Positions 15,557 through 22,940 of a stretch of 23,142 nt of DNA are shown here, in pieces; within the stretch, counting starts at the first letter, position 1, and each line of letters starts with the position of its first letter. Origin of the DNA: Pseudomonadota bacterium (GTDB taxonomy: Bacteria > Myxococcota_A > Polyangia > Polyangiales > Polyangiaceae); the NCBI GenBank assembly GCA_023432025.1, contig JAEYVE010000264.1, positions 1 through 23,142 on the forward strand. Direction: 5' to 3'. The translations under genes and the position numbers were made by a program. The notes under the pieces are model-generated. The model saw nothing but the letters and a program-made list of their open reading frames with translations. It made no database searches and was not told the DNA's origin.

Positions 15557-16333
15557 TCAGCCGGCGCCGGAATTCGCGCGATTCCAGGCCAAACAGTCCG
15601 CGTAGCGCACGCCCGTCCCGCCAAAGAGATCGAGCGCGCTGCCGAACGTCAGATCGACGCGCCCCCCGCTCAGCTCGGCCACGCGCGAGAGATCCTCGAT
15701 GGCGCGCCCGCCACCCGCGTAGGTGCACGGAAGCGGGCTGATTCTGCCGAGGAGCGCCACCAGCTCCTCGTCGATGCCGCGGCACAACCCCTCCACGTCC
15801 GCCGCATGCACCAAAAACTCCGAACAAGAGCCGGAGAGCTCGACGAGCGTCTTTTCGTCGACGGGCGTATCCGTCACCGTTTGCCAGCGATTGGTGGCCA
15901 CGAACCAGCCGTCGCCACGACGACGGCAGCTGAGGTCGATGACGAGCTCTCGTGGAGTCACGACGTCACGCAGCCGCCGAAGGCGCTCGAAGCTGAGCTT
16001 TGCCCCTTCGAACAAGTAACTCGTCACGATGACCTGGCCTGCGCCTGCGTCGAGCCAAGCGCGAGCGTTCTCGTCCGTCACGCCGCCGCCGAGCTGAAGG
16101 CCGCCGGGCCACGCCGCGAGCGCCGCGCGCGCTGCCGCGTCGTTTCCTCCCCCAAGCTGAATCACGTGGCCACCTTCGAGGCCGTCCTCGCGGTAGCGCG
16201 CCGCGTACCACTCCGCGGGCCGCTCCGACACGAAGTTCGTTCGAAGGGCCGCCTCGTCGTCCGTCAGGCTGCCGCCGACGATTTGCTTCACTTGTCCCGC
16301 GTGAAGATCGATACAAGGCCGGAAGAGCGTCAC
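15557..16333 (-). CDS. hisA: HisA, eukaryotic-type ProFAR isomerase
   Basis: Predicted histidine-biosynthesis isomerase acting on ProFAR (the fourth step), 258 residues. It follows the fungal/plant HisA pattern rather than the usual bacterial one. CIDLHAGQVKQIVGG (7-21) and TNFVSERPAEWYAARY match the start of yeast His6 as I recall it, as do QLGGGVTDENA, VIVTSYLF, LVIDLSCRRRGDGWFVATNRW, EFLVHAADVEGLC and VDLTFGSALDLFGG. The catalytic Asp pair of HisA-type barrels is expected in CIDLH (Asp 9) and in the DLSC or VTDTPV region. No other his gene is nearby. The start is GTG at 16333 with TAGGTG 13 nt upstream and no obvious ribosome binding site. It is probably a single-gene unit, bounded by hairpins on both sides. 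Confidence 0.92.
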   Translation of the reverse strand: MTLFRPCIDLHAGQVKQIVGGSLTDDEAALRTNFVSERPAEWYAARYREDGLEGGHVIQLGGGNDAAARAALAAWPGGLQLGGGVTDENARAWLDAGAGQVIVTSYLFEGAKLSFERLRRLRDVVTPRELVIDLSCRRRGDGWFVATNRWQTVTDTPVDEKTLVELSGSCSEFLVHAADVEGLCRGIDEELVALLGRISPLPCTYAGGGRAIEDLSRVAELSGGRVDLTFGSALDLFGGTGVRYADCLAWNRANSGAG

Positions 16334-16385
16334 GCGGCGACACCTACGGCGAGGAGCTCATCGCCGCAAGTCGCACCACCTTCGA

Positions 16386-16425
16386 GGGGCGAGTGAGCGG
16401 TGCTTCTGGGCGCCGCGCTCGCCCC
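16386..16425 (-). terminator. Long inverted repeat between araC-type gene and hisA
   Basis: Perfect 8-bp arms GGGGCGAG (16386-16393) and CTCGCCCC (16418-16425) enclose a loop with a further GCGG/CCGC pairing. It lies about 30-70 bp past the stop of the GAF-AraC gene and upstream of hisA on the same strand, so it probably separates the two transcripts. No U-tract. Confidence 0.5.
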
Positions 16426-16456
16426 CGGTTTCAAGGCAGCTCGCGCGCGCCCCGTC

Positions 16457-17431
16457 TCAGGACGGCTCTCGTTCGGAGCTGGCTCTGGCGCGCGCTCGGC
16501 CTCGCACCTTCCGCAGGTACTTGGTGGGCGGCACGCCGCGCTCGGCGGTGAAGACCCGGTTGAACTGCGCGTAGCTGCCGAAGCCGGCCGCCAGCGCAGC
16601 CTCGAGAAGATTGTCGCTGCCCGTGCGCACCAGCACGTCGAACCGCTCGAGACGCAGGCGGTTGCGGTACTCCACGAGCGAAAGGCCCGTCTCTGCTTTG
16701 AAGAGACGAGCCAAGCGGCTCAAGCTGATGTGCAGCCGATCCGCGAGCTCCTTGCCACCGAGGGACGGATCTTGCGCCAAGAGGCGCAGGGTGCCCACCA
16801 CCACGGGGTGGACACGCGCGCCCGCCTGTTGAACCGCGCCGATCGACTTTTGGTCCAGGAGCACGCCCAAGAACGAGCAGTAGAGCGCGACGCGTCCTTG
16901 CTGCCGTTCGTCGATGGGGGTCTCTGCAAGGCCCACGTCGTTGAAGAGCATGCCGAGGTTGCCGCGCGCAGAGCGGATGGGCGTGCAAGCAACCCAACCG
17001 TGCCCCACGACGCGCGTCTCGTTCTCGAGGTGCTCCACGCGTGGACAGTTTTCGAACACGGTGTACGGCGGTCCTCCTTCGGCTGCGCGCGCGAAGACTT
17101 CCCGATCGCTCGCGCCGAAGCGGTACATCACTTGACGCTCGTCGACGGTACCTCCGCTGAGCGCCGTACCGAACGTGCCCAGCATTCGCTCTCGCTCTTC
17201 GTCGAACAAGAACAGCGCAGCGCGCACGAGGCCGAGCTTTTCGCGGGAGAGCTCCACCGCACGACGAAACAACCGATCCGGCTCGTCGATCGCGAGGAGC
17301 TCGCGAAATGCCTCGACCACCGCCGCGGTCTCTGCGCGCGCCGAAACTTCGACGACCGCGGGAGCGGGCGGACTCTGGGCCAGGATCACGTCCCAGTCGA
17401 CACGGCGACGCATGCTCGTCACGACGCGCAA
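16457..17431 (-). CDS. GAF-domain AraC-family transcriptional regulator
   Basis: Predicted regulator of up to 324 residues. A GAF-like sensory domain spans about 50-195 (RLFRRAVELSREKLGLVRAA, then VACTPIRSARGNLGMLFND). A C-terminal AraC double helix-turn-helix spans about 208-310, with LADRLHISLSRLARLFKAET and AALAAGFGSYAQFNRVFTAE. The tail is Arg-rich. The ligand is unknown. Starts are ambiguous: TTG at 17431, GTG at 17422 or ATG at 17413; TACCTT abuts the TTG, which would favour the GTG if it is a -10 box of a leaderless message. It is divergent from the two secreted esterases, so it may control them; this rests on position only. Confidence 0.88.
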   Translation of the reverse strand: MRVVTSMRRRVDWDVILAQSPPAPAVVEVSARAETAAVVEAFRELLAIDEPDRLFRRAVELSREKLGLVRAALFLFDEERERMLGTFGTALSGGTVDERQVMYRFGASDREVFARAAEGGPPYTVFENCPRVEHLENETRVVGHGWVACTPIRSARGNLGMLFNDVGLAETPIDERQQGRVALYCSFLGVLLDQKSIGAVQQAGARVHPVVVGTLRLLAQDPSLGGKELADRLHISLSRLARLFKAETGLSLVEYRNRLRLERFDVLVRTGSDNLLEAALAAGFGSYAQFNRVFTAERGVPPTKYLRKVRGRARARASSEREPS

Positions 17432-17741
17432 AAGGTAGCACGTAGAGCATTGGCAAACGCGAGGTAGGAGACTTCACGTCGAAGTAAGAAGAGCGCGGTG
17501 AAGGAGGGTATCAGGGCGCCAAAAATGAGATGAGGAAAGGACGCGTTTGCGTAGCGAAGCGCGCGTGTGCGCTGTCATGCTGCTTCGCTTGACCTGATCC
17601 CAAAGTAGCGCGAGGTGTGAGCACGCTGTTTGCTGGGCTTCATTTTCTCCGAAGGTGTCATTGTTCAAGGGGAACGGACGACGAGAGCAGCATCGTGCGA
17701 GTTTTCGACCATCGTCGTTGCGAACGGATCCAATCGTGCCC
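17432..17741. promoter_or_regulatory. Divergent intergenic region with large inverted repeat
   Basis: This 310-bp spacer separates the GAF-AraC gene from the esterase lipoproteins. It contains a perfect 8-bp inverted repeat, AGCGAAGC (17553-17560) and GCTTCGCT (17582-17589), with GCGC-GTGT-GCGC nested inside. TTGACC (17589-17594) abuts the right arm and resembles a -35 box, but I see no fitting -10 box 17 bp later. The short plus-strand frame opening at 17655 is only an upstream extension of the first esterase. No RNA gene is seen. Confidence 0.45.
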
Positions 17742-18833
17742 ATGCGCTACCTCGCCGTTCTCCTCGCCTTCACGAGCGTTGCTTGTGTCGGCTTGGACGA
17801 GACCGACAGAGCTCTCGGCAGCGGTGGCACAGCCGGCGGCCAGAGCGCGGACGGCACGGGTGGATTCTCGACGGCGGTCGGAGGCACCACGAGTGGAGCG
17901 GGCGGAAGGGCCCCAGGAGATCCAGCGGGGATGGGTGGCACGGAAACAGCGAGCGGAGGCACTTTTGCCGGCGTTGGAGGCGCAAGCGGTGGAGTCTGGG
18001 GAACAGGCAGCGCCACAGGCGGTGGCGGCGTGACCGGGGCTGGCGGTAGCGGAGTGGGCGGCGGTGCTGGCGTGAGCAGCGGAGGCGCCGCAGGCGGCCC
18101 CGATCCGAACTTTCATATTTTTCTCCTGATCGGCCAGTCGAACATGGAGGGGGTGCCTCCCGCGGCCCCCGAGGACAAAGTGGAAAGCCCTCGCGTCAAA
18201 GTTCTGGCGCGCAGCGACTGCGCCAACCTGGGGCGCACTTACAACCAGTGGTACACGGCAACGCCGCCGCTCCACAGCTGCAATCTCGGCGTGGGCCCCG
18301 GCGACTACTTCGGCAAAAAAGTTGCCGAAGCGCTGCCGAACGCAACGATCGGTCTCGTTCCCAGCGGTATCGCGGGCGTCGACATCAACTTCTTCCGCAA
18401 GGGCGTCGTGTCCTCACGACGTCAAGAGTTTCAGATCCCTCCGGACAATCACTGGAGCAGCGCCTACGACTGGGTCGTTTCGCGCGCTCGCGTAGCTCAA
18501 GAGTCCGGCGTCATTCGCGGCATTCTCTTCCACCAAGGGGAGTCCGACACGGGACAACAAGCCTGGGTCGCCAAGGTCAAGGACATGGTGGAGGACCTTC
18601 GCGCGGATCTCGCCTTGGGCGACGTTCCGTTCCTCGCGGGCGAGCTCATGCACGGCGGCTGTTGCCAGGCTCACAACAGCATCATTGCGCAGTTGCCCTC
18701 ACGAATTTCGAACGCTCACGTCATTTCGGCGAGCGGCCTCGGCAAACACGACCAATATCACTTCGACTTAGCGGGGCAACGTACGCTCGGAGAGCGCTAC
18801 GCGACCAAGTTCCTCGAAGTGTGGGAGCCCTAA
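17742..18833 (+). CDS. Secreted lipoprotein carbohydrate esterase, SASA/CE6-like
   Basis: Predicted extracytoplasmic acetyl esterase of 363 residues. The ATG at 17742 gives a compact signal peptide (MRYLAVLLAFTSVAC, Cys 15). A long Gly/Thr/Ser/Ala linker follows (about 24-120) and would hold the catalytic domain away from the membrane. The domain begins FHIFLLIGQSNMEG with the nucleophile Ser 133 in GQSN; IRGILFHQGESDTG and HDQYHFDLAGQRTLGERYA (His 340, Asp 342) complete the SASA/DUF303 pattern found in carbohydrate esterase family 6 and sialate O-acetylesterases. Substrate is likely an acetylated polysaccharide such as xylan, but this is family knowledge only. An SGNH-family lipoprotein starts 6 bp after its stop. 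Confidence 0.88.
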   Translation: MRYLAVLLAFTSVACVGLDETDRALGSGGTAGGQSADGTGGFSTAVGGTTSGAGGRAPGDPAGMGGTETASGGTFAGVGGASGGVWGTGSATGGGGVTGAGGSGVGGGAGVSSGGAAGGPDPNFHIFLLIGQSNMEGVPPAAPEDKVESPRVKVLARSDCANLGRTYNQWYTATPPLHSCNLGVGPGDYFGKKVAEALPNATIGLVPSGIAGVDINFFRKGVVSSRRQEFQIPPDNHWSSAYDWVVSRARVAQESGVIRGILFHQGESDTGQQAWVAKVKDMVEDLRADLALGDVPFLAGELMHGGCCQAHNSIIAQLPSRISNAHVISASGLGKHDQYHFDLAGQRTLGERYATKFLEVWEP

Positions 18834-18839
18834 TCCACG

Positions 18840-19922
18840 ATGTCCTCTACTCATGTTCGTTCAGGTTTCCTCACCATGCGCAAACGGGACCGGTCGTCGT
18901 CGCACTGGCTCGGCGCGCTCCTCTGGGCTTCGGGCCTCGTGGCCTGCGGCGCCGAACCTGCCGACGATGCGGGCGCGGGCGCCGGCACCGGGGGCTCGGC
19001 CACGGGCGGAGCCGCGACCGGCGGCGTCGCGACCGGCGGAACCGCAACGGGCGGCTTTGGAACGGGTGGAGCTACGGGAGGCTCGGCCACGGGAGGCTCG
19101 GCCACGGGAGGCTCGGCCACGGGCGGAGTCGCAACGGGCGGCTTTGGAACGGGCGGTGTGGCGACAGGTGGAACCGGCGGCGAGCTCGCGACGGGCGGCA
19201 GCGCAACGGGCGGAGCCACCACAGGCGGAGCCAGCACGGGCGGCACGGGCTCGGGAGGAGCGGCCTCGGGCGGCACAGCAGGCTTCAGCCCGTGTCCAGC
19301 CGAGGAGCCCTGCAAAATCCTCCCGCTCGGAGACTCCATCACCGAGGGCATGGTCCCCAACACCAACCCGACGCAGTTCAACGGCGGCTATCGCGTCAAG
19401 CTGTTCGAGCTCGCGGTAGGCGACGGCAAAAACATCACGTTCGTCGGCACCCGTTCGAACGGTCCGAACACCGTCGCGGGTCGCCCCTTCCCCAAGAACA
19501 ACGAAGGCTACAGCGGCATCCGGATCTCGGCGCTGGACCAGCAACACGTCCCGAGCAAGCTCGCAGGAGCCCACATCGTGCTCCTGCACATCGGCACGAA
19601 CGACATGTCCCAAGGCGGAAGTAGCGCGCCCGAGCAGCTGGAACCCCTCATCGATCAGATCATCGAGGCGCTGCCCGACTCGCTCTTGGTCGTCTCCAAC
19701 ATCATCCCGTTTCCGCCCGCGCAAGGCGCGACGAATACGTACAACGCGACCATTCCGGGGATCGTCGCGGAGCGGGCCGCGGAAGGCGCCCACATCATTT
19801 TCGTCGATCAGAACAGCGAGTATCCGACCAGCACGTTGACGGACAGCGTGCACCCGAACGCCGAAGGGTACGCGTACATGGGCGGCGTTTGGTATGAGGC
19901 GATCAAGTCGTATTTGCGTTGA
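18840..19922 (+). CDS. Secreted lipoprotein SGNH/GDSL esterase with TGG-repeat linker
   Basis: Predicted extracytoplasmic esterase, 360 residues from the ATG at 18840. A lipobox LVAC (Cys 36) ends the signal peptide. The ATG at 18876 would give a shorter, more typical signal peptide (24 residues to the Cys), so the start is ambiguous. The linker (about 50-146) is a run of ATGG, SATGG, VATGG and FGTGG units. The catalytic domain has all SGNH blocks: LPLGDSITEG (Ser 166), NEGYSG (Gly 223), HIGTNDM (Asn 254) and TDSVHPNAEGY (Asp 335, His 338). It resembles carbohydrate esterase family 3 acetylxylan esterases. With the CE6-like gene six bases upstream it probably forms a two-gene operon; the pair suggests removal of acetyl groups from one polysaccharide by two unrelated folds. 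Confidence 0.9.
   Translation: MSSTHVRSGFLTMRKRDRSSSHWLGALLWASGLVACGAEPADDAGAGAGTGGSATGGAATGGVATGGTATGGFGTGGATGGSATGGSATGGSATGGVATGGFGTGGVATGGTGGELATGGSATGGATTGGASTGGTGSGGAASGGTAGFSPCPAEEPCKILPLGDSITEGMVPNTNPTQFNGGYRVKLFELAVGDGKNITFVGTRSNGPNTVAGRPFPKNNEGYSGIRISALDQQHVPSKLAGAHIVLLHIGTNDMSQGGSSAPEQLEPLIDQIIEALPDSLLVVSNIIPFPPAQGATNTYNATIPGIVAERAAEGAHIIFVDQNSEYPTSTLTDSVHPNAEGYAYMGGVWYEAIKSYLR
19080..19124. repeat. 15-bp tandem repeat in the TGG linker
   Basis: Three copies of GGCTCGGCCACGGGA (the last ending in C) encode the GSATG units of the esterase linker. They are the most exact part of a longer degenerate repeat from about 18990 to 19275. In-frame slippage here would lengthen or shorten the tether. 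Confidence 0.85.
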
Positions 19923-19955
19923 AGCTGGGCGCGCCGAGCGGGTTGCAGCTCGAGG

Positions 19956-20038
19956 CGACGGCGCCGTCGGCCCTCTGCGGGAGCGGCGCCGGCCCGCGGA
20001 GCCCTGGCCTGGGCCGAGGCCACGCCCGCGCCGTGGCC
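19956..20038 (+). terminator. Palindrome and hairpin downstream of the esterase pair
   Basis: A perfect 14-bp palindrome CGACGGCGCCGTCG (19956-19969) lies about 35 bp past the stop of the SGNH esterase. It is followed by a 7-bp stem GGCCACG/CGTGGCC with a 7-nt loop (20018-20038). No U-tract. Position suggests termination of the esterase transcript. The rest of the 193-bp gap to the next gene shows nothing else. Confidence 0.45.
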
Positions 20039-20115
20039 AGACAGATGGCTGAAGTCGGACGCCCGTGGTAGCGGTCTCGGCGGCGCCGCTCACCTTATGC
20101 GGCGCACGACGCCCG

Positions 20116-20346
20116 GTGAAGACGTATTATTGGGATTTTTTCGGACCGAACGCCGAAGGCACGGCCGAGCACTTCGTGCGCCACGTGGCCGAGCTTTTCG
20201 AAAAAAACGGCATCGCGGGGTGCACGTTGGACACGATGAGCGCCGGGGAAGGTCACTGCGCCGCGCGCTGCCGCGCCACCCCGGAAGCAGAAGGGCCCAT
20301 CGAACGAGCCCTGCGCCCCAAGCGCTTCGACAGCGACGCCACGTAA
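20116..20346 (+). CDS. Small conserved-looking protein of unknown function
   Basis: Protein of 76 residues starting at GTG 20116. It reads VKTYYWDFFGPNAEGTAEHF, then a helix-like HVAELFEKNG, then GCTLDTMSAGEGHCAARCRA with three Cys, and ends IERALRPKRFD. The compact mixed pattern and aromatic-rich start suggest a real folded cytoplasmic protein. I believe similar short proteins occur in other myxobacteria, but I cannot name the family. The frame stays open upstream to 20065; the GTG is preferred because the distinctive sequence begins there. No convincing ribosome binding site is seen. It stands between the esterase pair and a zinc-ribbon protein, with hairpins on both sides. Confidence 0.65.
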   Translation: MKTYYWDFFGPNAEGTAEHFVRHVAELFEKNGIAGCTLDTMSAGEGHCAARCRATPEAEGPIERALRPKRFDSDAT

Positions 20347-20356
20347 GGCACGCGCC

Positions 20357-20375
20357 CGCCGCTCTGGGTGCGGCG
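20357..20375 (+). terminator. Hairpin after the 76-residue gene
   Basis: CGCCGC-TCTGGGT-GCGGCG is a perfect 6-bp stem with a 7-nt loop, starting 10 bp past the stop of the small gene and about 95 bp before the zinc-ribbon gene. Terminator by position; no U-tract. Confidence 0.45.
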
Positions 20376-20444
20376 AACGGCCCGCGCGCGCCACTTTCGT
20401 GGCTCCGGAGGAGGAGACGCCTCGCGACGCGGAATGCCGTTCGT

Positions 20445-20450
20445 TAAACT
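20445..20450 (+). promoter_or_regulatory. Possible -10 element of the zinc-ribbon gene
   Basis: TAAACT matches the TAnnnT pattern and lies 22 bp before the ATG at 20472, in a locally AT-rich spot. No good -35 box is visible and no ribosome binding site lies between it and the ATG, so this is weak. Confidence 0.3.
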
Positions 20451-20471
20451 CCCCTGCCTTCTTTCGTTCCC

Positions 20472-21539
20472 ATGTCCGAACGAACATTTCAGATGCTTTG
20501 GGATTGCCGTTATTGCGGCACCCAGAAACTCCTTGGTCTCACGCACCGTCACTGCCCCACGTGCGGTGCTCCCCAGGACGCAACCGCCCGCTACTTTCCG
20601 GCGCCGCACGAGCGCGTCGAGGTTCATTCCCACGTCTTCGTGGGAGCGGACGTCGTGTGTCCGTCGTGCCAAGAGGCCAATTCCAAGCGGAGTGAGCACT
20701 GCTTCAACTGCGGCGCTCCGCTCACGGAAGCGGCAGCAGTCCGACGAAGACTCGAGCGCGACGCACAAGCGGGCGTCGACAGCCGCGAAGCGGCCATCGC
20801 GGAGCTCGCTCCGCCCGCTGCGCCCAGCGCGGCCGCAGGCAAAGAAAAGGCCGCGGGCAAACGCAAACAGAGCAAAGCGTCTGGCGGCACCTCCACCATC
20901 AAGCGGGACCTCCGCACGCTCGCGCTCATCTTCGTGCCGCTCATTCTCCTGTTTTGCGCCAACATCATCTTTACGAAGACGGTTTCGGTGCAGGTCGCCG
21001 CGCACCATTGGGTGCGGGAAATCCAAGTCGAGCGCTACGGAGAGGTTTCCGAGGGCGCGTGGTGCGACAAGGTGCCCGCAGGCGGCCGCGTCACCGGGCG
21101 TGAGCTCGCCGACCGTGGCAGCCGGAAAGTCGCGGACGGCAAAACCTGCACCACGCGCCAAAGCGACAACGGTGACGGCACCTTCAGCGAGCGCGAAGTC
21201 TGCAAAACCAAGTATCGCAGCGAGCCCATCCAGGACTACTACTGCACGTATCTCATCACCAAGTGGCACGCGAGCCGCGTGGAAAAGGCGGAAGGCGACT
21301 TTTCGCGCCCCCCCGCGTGGCCCGAGCTGCACCTCGCCAAGCAAGGCCAGTGCATCGGTTGTGAGCGCGCAGGCAGCCGCAGCGAGCACTACAAGGTCGT
21401 TGTCCGCGATCAGGACAGCGGAGACCAGGAAACGTGTGAGTTCGACGAAGCCAAGTGGCGGAAGCTCCAGCCCGGCGCTAGCTACGCCGCCGAGCGCATG
21501 GTGGTCGGCGGCATCGTGTGTGATTTGATCGAGCCGTGA
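20472..21539 (+). CDS. Double zinc-ribbon, single-span membrane protein
   Basis: Hypothetical protein of 355 residues. Two zinc-ribbon-like Cys quartets lie at the N-terminus: Cys 12/15/28/31 (CRYCG...CPTCGAP) and Cys 63/66/77/80 (CPSCQ...CFNCGAP). An Ala/Lys-rich linker follows, then one membrane helix at about 149-167 (LRTLALIFVPLILLFCANII). The C-terminal 185 residues hold eight Cys (198, 226, 244, 258, 294, 297, 322, 350) and are probably outside the membrane, where disulphides could form. The positive residues before the helix favour a cytoplasmic N-terminus. The ribbons may bind metal or a protein partner. The function is unknown. Start: ATG at 20472 without a clear ribosome binding site. 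It is convergent with hflX, 19 bp away. Confidence 0.85.
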   Translation: MSERTFQMLWDCRYCGTQKLLGLTHRHCPTCGAPQDATARYFPAPHERVEVHSHVFVGADVVCPSCQEANSKRSEHCFNCGAPLTEAAAVRRRLERDAQAGVDSREAAIAELAPPAAPSAAAGKEKAAGKRKQSKASGGTSTIKRDLRTLALIFVPLILLFCANIIFTKTVSVQVAAHHWVREIQVERYGEVSEGAWCDKVPAGGRVTGRELADRGSRKVADGKTCTTRQSDNGDGTFSEREVCKTKYRSEPIQDYYCTYLITKWHASRVEKAEGDFSRPPAWPELHLAKQGQCIGCERAGSRSEHYKVVVRDQDSGDQETCEFDEAKWRKLQPGASYAAERMVVGGIVCDLIEP

Positions 21540-21558
21540 CGGGCAGCCCTCGCCTCGC

Positions 21559-22896
21559 TCACGCGAGCTCGGCGCGCACGCTCGCGAGGGCTTCTGCGGA
21601 GGCTTGCACGCGCACGATCACGCCGTCCTGCTCGTAGCGCTCTTCCAACACGCGACCGAGCTCGTGGAGCCGCGACACCAAACGCTGCTTCGCGTAGGGG
21701 ACCACGAACTCCTCTTGCACGTACGACGCCTCGAAGAAGGTGACGATGCGCTCGTGCACCGTGGCGACGGAAGCCGGATCTTTGGCGCAAATGAACCAAG
21801 CGTCCGGAAACTCCGCGCGGAATGCGGCGAGCGCCTCCGGCGTCACCTTGTCCACCTTGTTCATGACCAGGCGCCGCGAAACCTCGGTGGCGCCGATTTC
21901 CTCGAGCACCTCACGCGTCACCTCGAGCTCGCTCCGCCAGTTCGGATCCGAAGCGTCCACCACGTGCAAGAGCAAAGACGCCTCGAGCGCCTCGTCCAAC
22001 GTGCTCTTGAAGCTCGCCACCAGATCATGGGGAAGCTTCTTGATGAAGCCCACGGTGTCGCTCACCAAAATGCGCGGTTTTACCTCGGGAGACAGCGCGC
22101 GCACCGTGGTGTCGAGCGTCGCGAACAGCTTGTCCTGCACGTACACCTCGCTGCCCGTCAGGGCGCGCATCAGCGAGGATTTCCCGGCGTTGGTGTAGCC
22201 GACCAGCGCCACGCGGCGCAGATCTTGGCGCTGCGCGCGCCGCACCGACTGAACCCGCTGCAGCGCGTCCAGCTGCGCCTTGAGCTCCGCGATGCGGTCG
22301 CGAATGCGACGCCGGTCCAGCTCGAGCGCCGAGTCGCCCGTACCGCGCCCGGAGTGCTTTTCTTTTCCGCGCGGAGACTCGCGGGCGCGCGGCGCCGTGT
22401 AGCTGAGGCGCGCGATTTCGACTTGGATCTTCGCCTCGCGGCTCTGCGCGTGACGATGAAAAATCTCGATGATGACGCCGGTGCGATCGAGCACGTCGGT
22501 GCCCACGATTTTTTCGAGGTTCCTGAGCTGACTCGGTTGGAGCTCGTGGTCCACCGCCACCAAAGCGATTTTCGCCTCTGCCTCGTCTGCCTCGCGCCTC
22601 TCGCGCCTCGAAGCGTTTTCGTCTGCGCCCGCCTCCACCTCCGCGGCGCCCGTCAGCTCCCGCAGCTCCTCGAGCTTGCCCTCGCCCAACACGGCGCCGG
22701 GCGCGAGCGTCTGCCTGGTTTGAACGACCTTGCCCACCACACGGTACCCCAGCGTGGTCACGAGGCGCTTCAGCTCGGCCAGGCTGGCGTCGAGCTCGTG
22801 CTCTTCCACCCCCGGCAAGCGGACGGCAACGAGCAAACAAGTCGGGCGCGCGGCATCGGCGGCGTCCAGCGAAGAGGCAACGGAATCGGACGACAT
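21559..22896 (-). CDS. hflX: GTPase HflX
   Basis: Ribosome-associated GTPase that in other bacteria splits or rescues stalled 70S ribosomes under stress. It has 445 residues from the ATG at 22896, with GAGGAG seven bases upstream. The N-terminal HflX domain carries GAVLGEGKLEELR (67-79) and VAVDHELQPSQLRNLEK (113-129). Then come GRGTGDSALELDRRRIRDRI (183-202) and a coiled coil. The GTPase motifs are GYTNAGKSS (G1, 233-241), TLDTTV (G2, 260-265), DTVGF (G3, 280-284) and NKVD (G4, 346-349). A charged insert (about 85-108, Glu/Arg/Ala-rich) within the N-terminal domain is unusual. The frame is open further upstream to 22992, but that part is the dispersed repeat, so the internal ATG is the true start. 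Confidence 0.95.
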   Translation of the reverse strand: MSSDSVASSLDAADAARPTCLLVAVRLPGVEEHELDASLAELKRLVTTLGYRVVGKVVQTRQTLAPGAVLGEGKLEELRELTGAAEVEAGADENASRRERREADEAEAKIALVAVDHELQPSQLRNLEKIVGTDVLDRTGVIIEIFHRHAQSREAKIQVEIARLSYTAPRARESPRGKEKHSGRGTGDSALELDRRRIRDRIAELKAQLDALQRVQSVRRAQRQDLRRVALVGYTNAGKSSLMRALTGSEVYVQDKLFATLDTTVRALSPEVKPRILVSDTVGFIKKLPHDLVASFKSTLDEALEASLLLHVVDASDPNWRSELEVTREVLEEIGATEVSRRLVMNKVDKVTPEALAAFRAEFPDAWFICAKDPASVATVHERIVTFFEASYVQEEFVVPYAKQRLVSRLHELGRVLEERYEQDGVIVRVQASAEALASVRAELA

Positions 22897-22940
22897 GGGC
22901 GGCTCCTCATAGCACTTCGGGCCCCAGAGCGCCGCGGGCG

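Noticed and set aside
17461..17480. Sigma-54 promoter (TGGCA-type) near the AraC gene
   Set aside because: TGGCAA is present but no GC-containing -12 element follows at the required spacing.
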